Source: Achromobacter denitrificans NBRC 15125 (GTDB lineage: Bacteria; Pseudomonadota; Gammaproteobacteria; Burkholderiales; Burkholderiaceae_B). Taken from it: a DNA stretch of 64,000 nt. Below the pieces are notes generated by a model. That model was not told the DNA's origin, did not search any database, and saw nothing but the letters and a program-made list of their open reading frames with translations. Below, piece by piece: positions 16,713-25,452 of this stretch. The stretch lies in the NCBI RefSeq assembly GCF_001571365.1, contig NZ_BCTQ01000014.1, forward strand, positions 1 to 64,000, read 5' to 3'. The translations under genes were made by a program, and so were the position numbers. Positions within the stretch are counted from its first letter, which is position 1, and every line of letters begins with the position of its first letter.

Positions 16713-17543
16713 TCAGCCGCGCTGGTAGCCCAACAGCACGCTCGCGGCCTCGGCTTCCCGCCGCACGGCCTGGGCGATGGCGCCGTCCGGCGCGGCGTCG
16801 AATCCGCCGGTCGCGCCCAGGGCCGTCAGCGCCGCGCAGGGCCGCCCGGCGTGGTCGAGCAAGGGCGCGGATACCGCGCTGATTCCCTTCAGATTGGTAT
16901 CGCGCACCGTGGCGCAGCCCTGCGTCAGCACCTCGCGCCGCAAGCGGCCGATGGGATCGGCGGGATCGAGCTGCGCGCGCAATTCGCCCGGGGCGTCCGC
17001 CAATTCCGCCTCGGCCAGGGCGCGGACCCGGGCGTCGTCCTGCGAGGCCAGGAACACGCGGCCGGTCGCCGACCAGAGCAGCGACAGCACCGAGCCCATC
17101 CGCACGTTCACCGTCACCGGCAGGCCCGGCTCCTCGAAGCGCACGATGGTCGGCCCCTTGTTCCCCATGACCGCGACGAAGCAGGTCACCTCCAGGCTTT
17201 CGCGCAGCCGGATGAGGCTGGGCTCCGCCAGCCGGATGGGGTCGGCCTGGCGCAAGGCGGCCAGCCCCAGCAGCATCGCTTCCAGCCCGAGGAAATACTG
17301 CTGGCTGGCGGCGTCCTGGGCCACCAGCCCTTCTTCCATCAGACTGACCAGATAGCGGTGCACCTTGGCGGGACTCTCGCCCAGCTGGGCGGCGAGCAGC
17401 GTGAGGCTGGCGCGGCCGCCCAGCCGGCCCAGGCTCTTCAGCACCGCCATGCCGGTCTCGGCGGCCTGCACGCGCTGGCGGCGCTCGCGCGGGCGCGGGG
17501 TCGCGGCGGCGGGTGCGGGGGGGGAATCGGGGGTCTGGTTCAT
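16713..17543 (-). CDS. IclR-family transcriptional regulator
   Basis: A 276-residue IclR regulator with a proline-rich N-terminal tail, a winged helix-turn-helix (about 28-85: AETGMAVLKSLGRLGGRASL, ESPAKVHRYLVSLMEEGLV) and the GAF-like effector domain ending in AGRPCAALTALG. It is divergent from the P450 gene, with 111 bases between starts. A palindrome between that gene's -35 and -10 boxes is the natural operator. IclR proteins usually repress aromatic or acid catabolism until a ligand binds; the effector is unknown, perhaps the P450 substrate or product. Confidence 0.87.
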   Translation of the reverse strand: MNQTPDSPPAPAAATPRPRERRQRVQAAETGMAVLKSLGRLGGRASLTLLAAQLGESPAKVHRYLVSLMEEGLVAQDAASQQYFLGLEAMLLGLAALRQADPIRLAEPSLIRLRESLEVTCFVAVMGNKGPTIVRFEEPGLPVTVNVRMGSVLSLLWSATGRVFLASQDDARVRALAEAELADAPGELRAQLDPADPIGRLRREVLTQGCATVRDTNLKGISAVSAPLLDHAGRPCAALTALGATGGFDAAPDGAIAQAVRREAEAASVLLGYQRG

Positions 17544-17597
17544 GGCGGCGCTCTGGGGGCTATCCGCCGGCGGCGGGAGCCCCGGAGATTACCCCAA

Positions 17598-17634
17598 TTG
17601 ATAAATTACGCAATGCGTATATGATTTACGCAAT
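17598..17634 (+). promoter_or_regulatory. P450 promoter with overlapping palindromic operator
   Basis: TTGATA (17598-17603), a 16-base spacer and TATGAT (17620-17625) form a sigma-70 promoter for the P450 gene. A 13-base palindrome TACGCAATGCGTA (17607-17619) fills the spacer, and TTACGCAAT occurs twice as a direct repeat 20 bases apart (17606-17614 and 17626-17634). A protein bound here would block polymerase. The adjacent IclR is the obvious candidate. Confidence 0.65.
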
Positions 17635-17654
17635 TGTAATCCGGAGCGATCGCC

Positions 17655-20009
17655 ATGGCGCACCCCACCCAGACCGAACCCGCGGCCCCCGCCAACGCCG
17701 GCGGCTGTCCCATCGACCACGCCGCGCTGGCCCGGGCCCAGGGCTGTCCCGTCAGTCCGCGGGCCGCCGAGTTCGACCCCTTCGGCGACGGCTACCAGCA
17801 GGATCCGCCCGAGTACGTGCGCTGGGCGCGCGAGCAGGAACCCGTGTTCTACAGCCCGAAGCTGGGCTATTGGGTGGTCACCCGCTACGACGACATCAAG
17901 GCCGTCTTCCGCGACAACCACACCTTCAGCCCCTCGATCGCGCTGGAGAAGATCACCCCGACCGGCCCCGAGGCCAACGCGGTGCTGGCCACCTACGGCT
18001 ACGCCATGAACCGCACGCTGGTCAACGAAGACGAGCCGGCCCACATGCCGCGCCGGCGCGCGCTGATGGACCCGTTCACGCCCGAGGCGCTCAAGCATCA
18101 CGAACCCATGGTGCGCCGCCTGACCCGCGAATACGTGGACCGCTTCATCGACGACGGCCGCGCCGACCTGGTCGACCAGATGCTGTGGGAAGTCCCGCTG
18201 ACGGTCGCCCTGCACTTCCTGGGCGTGCCCGAGGAAGACATGGACCGCCTGCGCGAATACTCCATCGCGCACACGGTGAACACGTGGGGCCGGCCCAAGC
18301 CGGAAGAACAGGTCGCGGTGGCCCACGCCGTCGGGAATTTCTGGCAGCTGGCGGGCAAGATCCTGGACAAGATGCGCCAGGATCCGGACGCGCCGGGCTG
18401 GATGCAGTACGGCATCCGCAAGCAGAAGGACTATCCGGACGTCGTCACCGATTCCTACCTGCACTCCATGATGATGGCCGGCATCGTCGCGGCGCACGAA
18501 ACCACCGCCAACGCCTCGGCCAACGCCATCAAGCTGCTGCTGCAGCACCCCGACGCCTGGCGCGAGCTGTGCGAAGACCCCGGGCTGCTGCCCAACGCGG
18601 TGGAAGAGTGCCTGCGCCACAACGGCTCGGTCGCCGCATGGCGGCGGCTGGCCACGCGCGACACCGAGATCGCCGGCGTGCCGATTCCGGCCGGCGCCAA
18701 ACTGCTGATCGTGTCCTCGTCGGCCAACCACGACGAACGCCATTTCGCCGACGCCGATTTCTTCGACATCCGCCGCGAGAACGCCAGCGACCAGCTCACC
18801 TTCGGCTACGGCGCGCACCAGTGCATGGGCAAGAACCTGGCGCGCATGGAGATGCAGATCTTCCTCGAAGAACTGACCCGGCGGCTGCCGCACCTGCGCC
18901 TGGCCGAACAGCGCTTCACCTACGTGCCCAATACCTCGTTCCGCGGGCCGGAGCACCTGTGGGTGGAATGGAACCCCGCCGACAATCCCGAGCGCCGCGA
19001 TTCCTCCCTGCTGGCGCAGCGCCAGCCGGTGCGCATCGGCGAGCCGTCCACCCATGCCATCAGCCGCAAGCTGGTGGTTGCGTCCGTGACGCGCGCGGCC
19101 GACGGCATCGCGCGGATCCGGCTGGAATCGCCCGACGGCAAGCCTTTGCCGCGCTGGACGCCCGGCTCGCACATCGACGTGGAATGCGGCGACACCGGCC
19201 TGTCGCGCCAGTATTCGCTTTGCGGCGATCCGGCGGTGCCCGGCGCCCTGGAAATCGCGGTGCTGCGCGAAGCCGACGGCCGCGGCGGCTCGGCCTGGAT
19301 CCACGAGCACCTGCGGCCCGGCGGCACCGTGCGCGTGCGCGGCCCGCGCAACCATTTCAGGATGGATGAAAGCGCGGCCCGCCTCATCTTCATCGCGGGC
19401 GGCATCGGCATCACGCCCATCAGCGCCATGGCCCGCCGCGCGCGCGAACTGGGCCTGGACTACCAGCTGCACTACAGCGGCCGCGCGCGCGGCTGCATGG
19501 CGCTGCTGGACGATCTGGCGCAACTGCACGGCGAGCGCCTGCACCTGCACGTCAGCGACGAAGGCGGCCGCAACGACTTCGCCGCCCTGCTGGCTCAGCC
19601 CGACGCCGGCGCCCAGATCTACGCCTGCGGCCCCGAACGCATGCTGGCCGCGCTGCAGGAGGCCTGCGCGGGCTGGCCCGAGGACGCCCTGCGCGTGGAG
19701 CATTTCCACTCCACGCTCGCCACGCTGGATCCTTCCCGCGAGCACGCGTTCGAGGCCGAGCTCAAGGATTCGGGCATCGTGCTGCAGGTGCCCGCCGACC
19801 AGACGCTGCTCGCGGCCTTGCGGGCCGCCAACATCGACGTGCAGAGCGATTGCGAGGAAGGGCTTTGCGGTTCCTGCGAAGTGCGCGTGCTGGACGGCGC
19901 GGTCGACCATCGCGACGTGGTCCTGACCCGCGCCGAACGCGAAGCCGGCACGCGCATGATGGCCTGCTGCTCCCGCGCCCAGGGCGGTCGCATCGTCCTC
20001 GAACTGTAG
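17655..20009 (+). CDS. Self-sufficient cytochrome P450 (CYP116B-type, P450-reductase-ferredoxin fusion)
   Basis: A 784-residue fusion of three redox units. The P450 part (1 to about 455) has I-helix AAHETT (280-284), ExxR at E318-R321 and haem-ligand Cys390 in FGYGAHQCMG. The phthalate-dioxygenase-reductase-type part (about 470-680) has an FMN-binding RQYSL motif, GGIGITPISAM and YACGPERML. The C-terminal plant-type ferredoxin holds a [2Fe-2S] cluster through the Cys set in CEEGLCGSCEV plus a later Cys. One chain can thus carry electrons from NAD(P)H to haem and hydroxylate or dealkylate organic substrates. The substrate is unknown. It is the sole gene of its unit, divergent from IclR. All key residues are intact. 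Confidence 0.93.
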   Translation: MAHPTQTEPAAPANAGGCPIDHAALARAQGCPVSPRAAEFDPFGDGYQQDPPEYVRWAREQEPVFYSPKLGYWVVTRYDDIKAVFRDNHTFSPSIALEKITPTGPEANAVLATYGYAMNRTLVNEDEPAHMPRRRALMDPFTPEALKHHEPMVRRLTREYVDRFIDDGRADLVDQMLWEVPLTVALHFLGVPEEDMDRLREYSIAHTVNTWGRPKPEEQVAVAHAVGNFWQLAGKILDKMRQDPDAPGWMQYGIRKQKDYPDVVTDSYLHSMMMAGIVAAHETTANASANAIKLLLQHPDAWRELCEDPGLLPNAVEECLRHNGSVAAWRRLATRDTEIAGVPIPAGAKLLIVSSSANHDERHFADADFFDIRRENASDQLTFGYGAHQCMGKNLARMEMQIFLEELTRRLPHLRLAEQRFTYVPNTSFRGPEHLWVEWNPADNPERRDSSLLAQRQPVRIGEPSTHAISRKLVVASVTRAADGIARIRLESPDGKPLPRWTPGSHIDVECGDTGLSRQYSLCGDPAVPGALEIAVLREADGRGGSAWIHEHLRPGGTVRVRGPRNHFRMDESAARLIFIAGGIGITPISAMARRARELGLDYQLHYSGRARGCMALLDDLAQLHGERLHLHVSDEGGRNDFAALLAQPDAGAQIYACGPERMLAALQEACAGWPEDALRVEHFHSTLATLDPSREHAFEAELKDSGIVLQVPADQTLLAALRAANIDVQSDCEEGLCGSCEVRVLDGAVDHRDVVLTRAEREAGTRMMACCSRAQGGRIVLEL

Positions 20010-20067
20010 GCCGCGCGCGCCCGCCCGCGGCGCGCGATCCGGCCGCCTGAAGTGGCCCTGAACGCGT

Positions 20068-20073
20068 TACAAT
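20068..20073 (+). promoter_or_regulatory. Possible -10 box ahead of the pre-psd terminator
   Basis: TACAAT at 20068-20073 resembles a -10 element, but no good -35 is visible. Transcription from it would start near 20080 and run into the terminator at 20094, giving only a very short RNA. Confidence 0.25.
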
Positions 20074-20093
20074 TCCGCCTTTCCTTACGACGA

Positions 20094-20123
20094 CGTCCCG
20101 CAACAAGGCGGGACGCGTTTTTT
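20094..20123 (+). terminator. Intrinsic terminator between P450 gene and psd
   Basis: CGTCCCGC (20094-20101) pairs with GCGGGACG (20108-20115) around a six-base loop, followed two bases later by six T residues (20118-20123). This is a textbook intrinsic terminator. It ends the P450 transcript, yet lies only 42 bases before the psd start codon, so psd needs a promoter inside or just after it. Confidence 0.8.
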
Positions 20124-20165
20124 CCGTCGCCGGACCGCGCCAGATCTCCTATTCGACACTCGTAG

Positions 20166-21029
20166 ATGCCGATCAAAGACCAGTTATTTCTCGCCAGCCA
20201 GTATCTTGCGCCCCACCACCTGGTGTCGCGCCTTTTCGGATACGCCTCCGACTGCCGGGAACCCGCGGTCAAGAACTGGATGATCTCGCGCTTCGTGCGC
20301 CGCTACGGCGTGGACATGCGCGAGGCCCTGCAGGAAGACCCGCTGGCCTACGACTGCTTCAACGATTTCTTCACCCGCGCATTGAAGGACGACGCGCGCC
20401 CGCTGGACGACGAGCCGGGTTCGGTGGTCTGCCCCGCCGACGGCGCCATCAGCCAGATGGGCGCCATCGAGCACGGCCGCATTTTCCAGGCCAAGGGCCA
20501 CAACTACGGCCTGGCCGACCTGCTGGGCGGGGACGCCGAGCGCGCCGCGCCCTTCCAGGGCGGCGAGTTCGCCACCATCTACCTGTCGCCCAAGGACTAT
20601 CACCGCGTGCACATGCCGGTTGCCGGCACGCTGCGCGAAATGATCCACGTGCCCGGCCGGCTGTTCTCCGTGAACCCGCTCACCGCCCGCAACGTGCCGC
20701 GCCTGTTCGCGCGCAACGAGCGCGTCGTCTGCATCTTCGACACCGAGCACGGCCCGATGGCGCTGGTGCTGGTGGGCGCGATGATCGTGGCCTCCATCGA
20801 AACCGTGTGGGCCGGGCTCGTCACGCCGCATAAGCGCCGCGTCAAGGCCGTGCGCTACGACGACGCCGCGCGCGCGCCCATCCATCTGGCCAAGGGCGCC
20901 GAAATGGGCCGCTTCAAGCTGGGCTCGACCGCCATCGTGCTGTTCGGCCCGGACAAGATCCGTTGGGCCGACACGCCCTCGGTGCTGGGCCCCGTGCGCA
21001 TGGGCGAACTGATGGCCCTGCCCGCATAG
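20166..21029 (+). CDS. psd: Phosphatidylserine decarboxylase proenzyme
   Basis: A 287-residue membrane-associated enzyme that decarboxylates phosphatidylserine to phosphatidylethanolamine. The proenzyme self-cleaves at G253-S254 in the LGST motif to create the pyruvoyl cofactor on the short alpha chain. The family residues D92 (ADGA), H146 and H149 (YHRVHMP) that form the self-processing triad with S254 are present, as is [18 protein letters not shown]. Length and order are those of the E. coli-type enzyme. It follows a strong terminator, so it is transcribed separately from the P450. Confidence 0.94.
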   Translation: MPIKDQLFLASQYLAPHHLVSRLFGYASDCREPAVKNWMISRFVRRYGVDMREALQEDPLAYDCFNDFFTRALKDDARPLDDEPGSVVCPADGAISQMGAIEHGRIFQAKGHNYGLADLLGGDAERAAPFQGGEFATIYLSPKDYHRVHMPVAGTLREMIHVPGRLFSVNPLTARNVPRLFARNERVVCIFDTEHGPMALVLVGAMIVASIETVWAGLVTPHKRRVKAVRYDDAARAPIHLAKGAEMGRFKLGSTAIVLFGPDKIRWADTPSVLGPVRMGELMALPA

Positions 21030-21125
21030 GGCCACTTATTCTCCAAAAGCGAAATTGGATGTCTAGATTTATTCGCTTTATGCGATGAATCGGCGTTGCT
21101 AGATTACGGGCTTTACCGGCCCGCC

Positions 21126-22358
21126 ATGACATCCCTGCTCTCGTCCACTCCCGTCCCCGACGCCGCCGCGGCGCCCGCCGCCCGGCCGCTGCCGCGCGCG
21201 CTCGCGCGCCTGCTCTCGCTGGATGACTTCGAGGCCGCGGCGCGCCGCCGGCTGCCGCGCCCGATCTTCGGCTATGTGGCCGGCGCGGCCGAGGACAACC
21301 AGTCCCTGGGCGCCAACCGCCAGGCCTTCTCGCGCTATGCCTTCGCGCCGCGCGTGCTGGTGGACGTATCGCGCCGCACTCAACAGATCGAACTCTTCGG
21401 CCGGCGCTATGCCTCGCCCTTCGGCATCGCGCCCATGGGCATCAGCGCGCTGTCCGCCTATCGCGGCGATATCGTGCTGGCGCGCGCCGCCCGCGAGCAA
21501 GGCATCCCGGCCATTCTCAGCGGCACCTCGCTGATTCCGCTGGAAGACGTGATCCAGGAGGCCCCCGGCACCTGGTTCCAGGCCTATCTGCCCGGCGATC
21601 CCCAGCGCATCGATGCGCTGGTCGAGCGCGCGCGGCGCGCCGGCTACGAAACGCTGGTGCTCACAGTGGACATTCCCGTGTCGGCCAACCGCGAGAACAA
21701 CGTGCGCAGCGGCTTCTCGACCCCGCTCAAGCCCCGGCTGCGCCTGGCCTGGGACGGCCTCACGCGGCCGCGCTGGCTGGCCGGCACCTTCCTGCGCACG
21801 CTGCTGGCCCACGGGATGCCGCATTTCGAGAACTCCTTCGCCACGCGGGGCGCGCCGATCGTGTCGGCGTCGGTGCTGCGCGACTTCTCCGCCCGCGACC
21901 ACCTGAACTGGGAGCACGTGGCGCGCATCCGGCGCCAATGGCCCGGCACCCTGATCATCAAGGGCATCCTGCACCCGCAGGACGCGGCGCTGGCGCGGCG
22001 CCACGGCGCGGACGGCGTCATCGTATCCAACCATGGCGGGCGGCAGCTCGACGGCGCGATCTCGCCGCTGCGCGCGCTGCCCGGCGTGGTCGACGCGGCC
22101 GGCGGCATGACGGTGATGATGGACAGCGGCGTGCGGCGCGGCGGCGACGTGCTCAAGGCCCTGGCGCTGGGCGCCCGCTGCGTCTTCGTCGGCCGGCCGT
22201 TCAACTACGCCGCCGCGGTCGGCGGCGAAGCCGGCGTCTCGCACGCCATCGGCCTGCTGCGCGCCGAGGTCGATCGCAACATGGCCATGCTGGGCATCAA
22301 CGGCCTGGGGGAGATGGACGCGAGCCTGCTCGCGCGCGAGGAACTGCCGGGGGGCTGA
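21126..22358 (+). CDS. FMN-dependent alpha-hydroxy-acid dehydrogenase
   Basis: A 410-residue TIM-barrel flavoenzyme of the lactate/mandelate dehydrogenase and glycolate oxidase family. Signatures are IFGYVAGAAEDNQSLGANR, FGIAPMGISAL, the active-site histidine in IVSNHGGRQLDGA, and the FMN phosphate site MMDSGVRRGGDVLKALALGA. It oxidises a 2-hydroxy acid to the 2-oxo acid and passes electrons to quinone or oxygen; which acid is unclear. ATG 21126 is chosen because it begins the polar N-terminal tail just before the conserved domain; a TTG at 21096 would add ten residues. It is alone between psd and a phosphoesterase gene. Confidence 0.85.
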   Translation: MTSLLSSTPVPDAAAAPAARPLPRALARLLSLDDFEAAARRRLPRPIFGYVAGAAEDNQSLGANRQAFSRYAFAPRVLVDVSRRTQQIELFGRRYASPFGIAPMGISALSAYRGDIVLARAAREQGIPAILSGTSLIPLEDVIQEAPGTWFQAYLPGDPQRIDALVERARRAGYETLVLTVDIPVSANRENNVRSGFSTPLKPRLRLAWDGLTRPRWLAGTFLRTLLAHGMPHFENSFATRGAPIVSASVLRDFSARDHLNWEHVARIRRQWPGTLIIKGILHPQDAALARRHGADGVIVSNHGGRQLDGAISPLRALPGVVDAAGGMTVMMDSGVRRGGDVLKALALGARCVFVGRPFNYAAAVGGEAGVSHAIGLLRAEVDRNMAMLGINGLGEMDASLLAREELPGG

Positions 22359-22448
22359 AACGCCGGCCGGCGCGGCCCGGCATAGAATGGCGTTTCTCTT
22401 GCCCAGCGCCTCCCGGCCCTCGCGGCCGGGGCGCCTACCGAGCCGCCC

Positions 22449-23615
22449 GTGTCCCTACGCCAATCCTCGTTTTTCCTGCGCTTTCTGACCCTGGGCGCGC
22501 TGGCTCACGTCTACGTGGGCGCGCGCCTGATCCCCGACGCCCTGCTCGGCGGCGCGGGGTCCGCCGCCGCCATCCTCGTCCTGGCGCTGTCCTGCATCCT
22601 GATTCCGCTGGGCATGCTGGGCCGCTCGTCCGTGCACCCGCCCTGGGGCGACCGCATCGCCTGGGTCGGGCTGTTCGCCATGGGCCTGTTTTCGTCTTTG
22701 TTCGTGCTGACGGTGCTGCGCGACGCGCTGCTGCTGGCGGCCTGGCTGCTGACGCTGCCGCTGGATGCCGCGCTGCCGTGGACCGTGCTGCGCCAGGCCA
22801 GCGCCTGGGCCGTCGCCGGCCTGGCGCTGACCGGCACCCTGGCGGGCCTGTACAACGCCAGGCGGCGCGCGCGCGTCGTCGACGTGGACGTGCCCATCGC
22901 CGGGCTGCCCGCCGACCTGGACGGATTCACCATCGTGCAGATCAGCGACATCCACGTCGGCCCCACCATCAAGAAGCGCTACGTGCAGGCCATCGTCGAC
23001 GCCGTGAACGAACAATTGCCCGACATGATCGCCATCACCGGCGACGTGGTCGACGGCAGCGTGGAACACCTGTCCGAGCAGGCCAGTCCGCTGGGCCAGC
23101 TGCGCGCGCCCTACGGCGTCTACCTGGTCACCGGCAATCATGAATACTATTCGGGCGCCGCGCCCTGGGTGGCCGAATTCCGGCGCATGGGCCTGCGCGT
23201 CCTGATGAACGAACACGCGGTCATCTATCCTTCCGGCCTGCCCGTGGTGGTGGCCGGAGTGACCGACTATGGCGCCGGCGCCTTCGATCCGCAGCAGCGC
23301 AGCAACCCGCTCGCCGCGTTGTCCGGCGCGCCGGCGGACGCCTTGCCCAGGATCCTGCTGGCGCACCAGCCCCGCAGCGCCGCCGCGGCCGAGCCGCTGG
23401 GCTATACGCTGCAGCTCTCGGGCCACACGCATGGCGGGCAGTTCTTCCCCTGGGGATTCTTCGTGCGCTTCCAGCAGCCCTACACGGCGGGCCTGCACCG
23501 CCTGGGCAGGATGTGGATCTATGTCAGCCGCGGCACGGGCTATTGGGGCCCGCCCAAGCGCCTGGGCGCGCCGTCCGAAATCACGCGCCTGCGCCTGCGC
23601 GCCGCCAGCCGCTGA
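22449..23615 (+). CDS. Membrane-anchored metallophosphoesterase (YkuE/YaeI type)
   Basis: A 388-residue protein with about four hydrophobic segments in residues 10-145, then a calcineurin-like domain with the dimetal motifs ISDIHVG, GDVVDG, GNHEYY and LSGHTHGGQ. The domain ends with YVSRGTGYWGPPKRLG, as in YkuE/YaeI proteins, which act on membrane lipids or UDP-diacylglucosamine-like substrates. The exact substrate is not known. GTG 22449 has a weak ribosome site. A possible -10 box TAGAAT lies about 60 bases upstream. The gene is convergent with lrp. Confidence 0.85.
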   Translation: MSLRQSSFFLRFLTLGALAHVYVGARLIPDALLGGAGSAAAILVLALSCILIPLGMLGRSSVHPPWGDRIAWVGLFAMGLFSSLFVLTVLRDALLLAAWLLTLPLDAALPWTVLRQASAWAVAGLALTGTLAGLYNARRRARVVDVDVPIAGLPADLDGFTIVQISDIHVGPTIKKRYVQAIVDAVNEQLPDMIAITGDVVDGSVEHLSEQASPLGQLRAPYGVYLVTGNHEYYSGAAPWVAEFRRMGLRVLMNEHAVIYPSGLPVVVAGVTDYGAGAFDPQQRSNPLAALSGAPADALPRILLAHQPRSAAAAEPLGYTLQLSGHTHGGQFFPWGFFVRFQQPYTAGLHRLGRMWIYVSRGTGYWGPPKRLGAPSEITRLRLRAASR

Positions 23616-23684
23616 GCGCGCGGCTAGATACGGGCCCCGTCTGGCGGTCCGCCGCGTTCCGTGCCGGCGCCGGATGAGGTCGAT

Positions 23685-24140
23685 TCAGGCGTTGTCCGGC
23701 AGCGGTCCGCGTTCCAGGTAGCTGGTCAGCGCGATATCGCTGGTGGTGCTCGTGATGCCCTCGATCTGGTGGATGCGCGCGAGCAGCAGTTCCAGCGCCT
23801 GGGTATCGCGCACCCTCACCTTGAGCAGCATGGCGCTCTTGCCGGTGATGGTGTGGATCTCTTCCACTTCGTTCAGCTCCGCCAGGCCCAGCACCTGCTG
23901 CGTGATGCTCCAGTTGGCGGTGTCGACGTGCACGAAGGCCAGCAGCGGGCGTCCGATGCGGGCCCCGTCCAGCCGGGCGGCGATGCCCTTGATCAGCCCG
24001 TCGCGCTTCAGGCGCTTGACGCGCTCATGCACCGCCGGGGCCGACAGGTTCAGCATTTTGCCCAGTTCCGCGTAGCTGGGGGTGGCGTCGCCGGCCAGCA
24101 GCGTTAATAGTTTTCGGTCGCGGTCGTCCAGGTCTGACAT
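23685..24140 (-). CDS. Lrp/AsnC-family transcriptional regulator
   Basis: A 151-residue Lrp-type regulator. An N-terminal winged helix-turn-helix (LDDRDRKLLTLLAGDATPSYAE, SAPAVHERVKRLKRDGLI) leads to an AsnC ligand-binding RAM domain (LLAFVHVDTANWS, VEEIHTITGKSAMLLKVRV). The start ATG 24140 gives the standard length; an upstream in-frame start would add 65 residues of atypical sequence across the promoter region. It is divergent from an MFS exporter, a layout often seen for amino-acid exporters sensed by an Lrp protein. The ligand is unknown. Confidence 0.87.
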   Translation of the reverse strand: MSDLDDRDRKLLTLLAGDATPSYAELGKMLNLSAPAVHERVKRLKRDGLIKGIAARLDGARIGRPLLAFVHVDTANWSITQQVLGLAELNEVEEIHTITGKSAMLLKVRVRDTQALELLLARIHQIEGITSTTSDIALTSYLERGPLPDNA

Positions 24141-24178
24141 TGGAATTGCATTCTGCCTAACGGCATTCGAACTTTGAT

Positions 24179-24217
24179 GGAATAAGGGAATATAAGCGTT
24201 AACCCTTATTTTATTCC
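24179..24217. promoter_or_regulatory. Nested inverted repeats, candidate Lrp operator
   Basis: AATAAGGG (24181-24188) pairs with CCCTTATT (24203-24210), and GGAATAA (24179-24185) pairs with TTATTCC (24211-24217). They form an AT-rich dyad in the 91-base gap between lrp and the exporter. Such dyads are typical Lrp-family targets. Confidence 0.5.
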
Positions 24218-24231
24218 AATAAAATTCGGGG

Positions 24232-25428
24232 ATGCATAACCGAAGCACCGGCAGTTCCCGCCCCGCCTCATCCGTCCCCGCCTTGATGTTCGCCGTCAGC
24301 GTCGTCGGCTCCAACGGCCTGGCGCTGAGCCCCATCCTGAGCGACGTCGCCCGCTCCTACTCCACCTCCGCGCTGACCATCAGCACCGCCATCTCCGCCT
24401 ACGGCGCCGCGACGGCGGCCAGCGCCTTCTTCCTGGCCGCGCGCATCGACCGCATCGGCATCCGGCGCGCGCTGCTGGGCGCGATGGCCCTGCTGATCGC
24501 CGCCCTGGCCTTGTCCGCGGCCGCGCCCCACTGGATCGTGCTGACGCTGGCCCAGGCCCTGGCCGGCGTGGCCGCCGGCGTGATCCTGCCGGCCGCCTAT
24601 GGATCGGCCTCGCTGGTCGCGCCGGCCGGCCAGGAGGCGCGCACGCTGGGCCGCGTGATCTCGGGCTGGTCCGTGTCGCTGGTGGCCGGCGTTCCGCTGT
24701 CGGCGCTGATCTCCGACGCCGTGGGCTGGCGCGCCACCTACGCGACGCTGGCGCTGTGCGCCGCGATCGCGGCGCTGGGCCTGCGCAGGCTGCCCGAGCG
24801 CCGCGCCGCCAACCCCGCCCCGCTGCGCCTGTCGCGGCTGCTGGCGCCGCTGTCGTACCGCGACGTGCCGGCCCTGCTGCTGGGGTGCCTGGCGTTCTCC
24901 TCGGCGTTCTACGGCGTCTACGCGTTCCTGGCCGACCACGTGCGCGCCCTGCTGGCGCTGTCCGCCGGGCAGGTGGGCTTCATCGCCTTCGCCTACGGCG
25001 CCGGATTCCTGCTGGCCGGCATGGCCGGCGCGCCGCTGATCGAGCGCGCGGGCCCGCGCCGCGCCCTGCCGGCCGCGCTGGGCGTGATCGCGCTGGTGTA
25101 CCTGGGCCTGCTGCCGGCGGCGCACTCTCTGGCCGCGGTGCTGGCCATCGCCGTCCTGTGGGGCGCGGCGTCGCAGCTCAGCCTGAACCTGCTCGTGCTG
25201 CTGCTGTCCCGGGCCCGTCCGGACGAGCGCGGCGCGGTGCTGGGCCTGAATACCTGCACGACGTATCTGGGCGCGAGCCTGGGCACGGCGATCGCCGGCA
25301 CCCTCTATGCGCATGCCGGCTTCGAGGCCCTGGGCCTGGCCGCGGCGCTCGCGCTGACCTTGGCCGCCGCCGGCCTGCATTGGCGGCTGAACGGCCGGCG
25401 TTCCGCGCGCGGCGAAGCGGCCGCCTGA
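24232..25428 (+). CDS. MFS transporter, DHA1 drug/amino-acid efflux type
   Basis: A 398-residue MFS protein with about twelve membrane segments. Motif-A-like ARIDRIGIRRALLGAM follows the second segment, and GVAAGVILPAAYGSASLVAP with GRVISGWSVSLVAGVPLSALI matches motif C of drug:proton antiporters (araJ/ydhP-like group). The partner gene is a divergent Lrp-type regulator, so export of an amino acid or related metabolite is a fair guess. ATG 24232 directly abuts its GGGG, giving a poor ribosome site, so the true start might be the TTG or ATG near 24283-24286. Confidence 0.78.
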   Translation: MHNRSTGSSRPASSVPALMFAVSVVGSNGLALSPILSDVARSYSTSALTISTAISAYGAATAASAFFLAARIDRIGIRRALLGAMALLIAALALSAAAPHWIVLTLAQALAGVAAGVILPAAYGSASLVAPAGQEARTLGRVISGWSVSLVAGVPLSALISDAVGWRATYATLALCAAIAALGLRRLPERRAANPAPLRLSRLLAPLSYRDVPALLLGCLAFSSAFYGVYAFLADHVRALLALSAGQVGFIAFAYGAGFLLAGMAGAPLIERAGPRRALPAALGVIALVYLGLLPAAHSLAAVLAIAVLWGAASQLSLNLLVLLLSRARPDERGAVLGLNTCTTYLGASLGTAIAGTLYAHAGFEALGLAAALALTLAAAGLHWRLNGRRSARGEAAA

Positions 25429-25435
25429 CCCCGAA

Positions 25436-25450
25436 GCCGGCGCGGCCGGC
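25436..25450. terminator. Short hairpin between convergent genes
   Basis: GCCGGC (25436-25441) and GCCGGC (25445-25450) can pair around a three-base loop in the 24-base gap between the MFS exporter and the convergent diguanylate cyclase gene. No T run is present. Confidence 0.3.
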
Positions 25451-25452
25451 CG

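Noticed and set aside
17589-19910. A 773-codon frame antisense to the P450
   Set aside because: It mirrors the P450-reductase coding sequence and has no recognisable domain.
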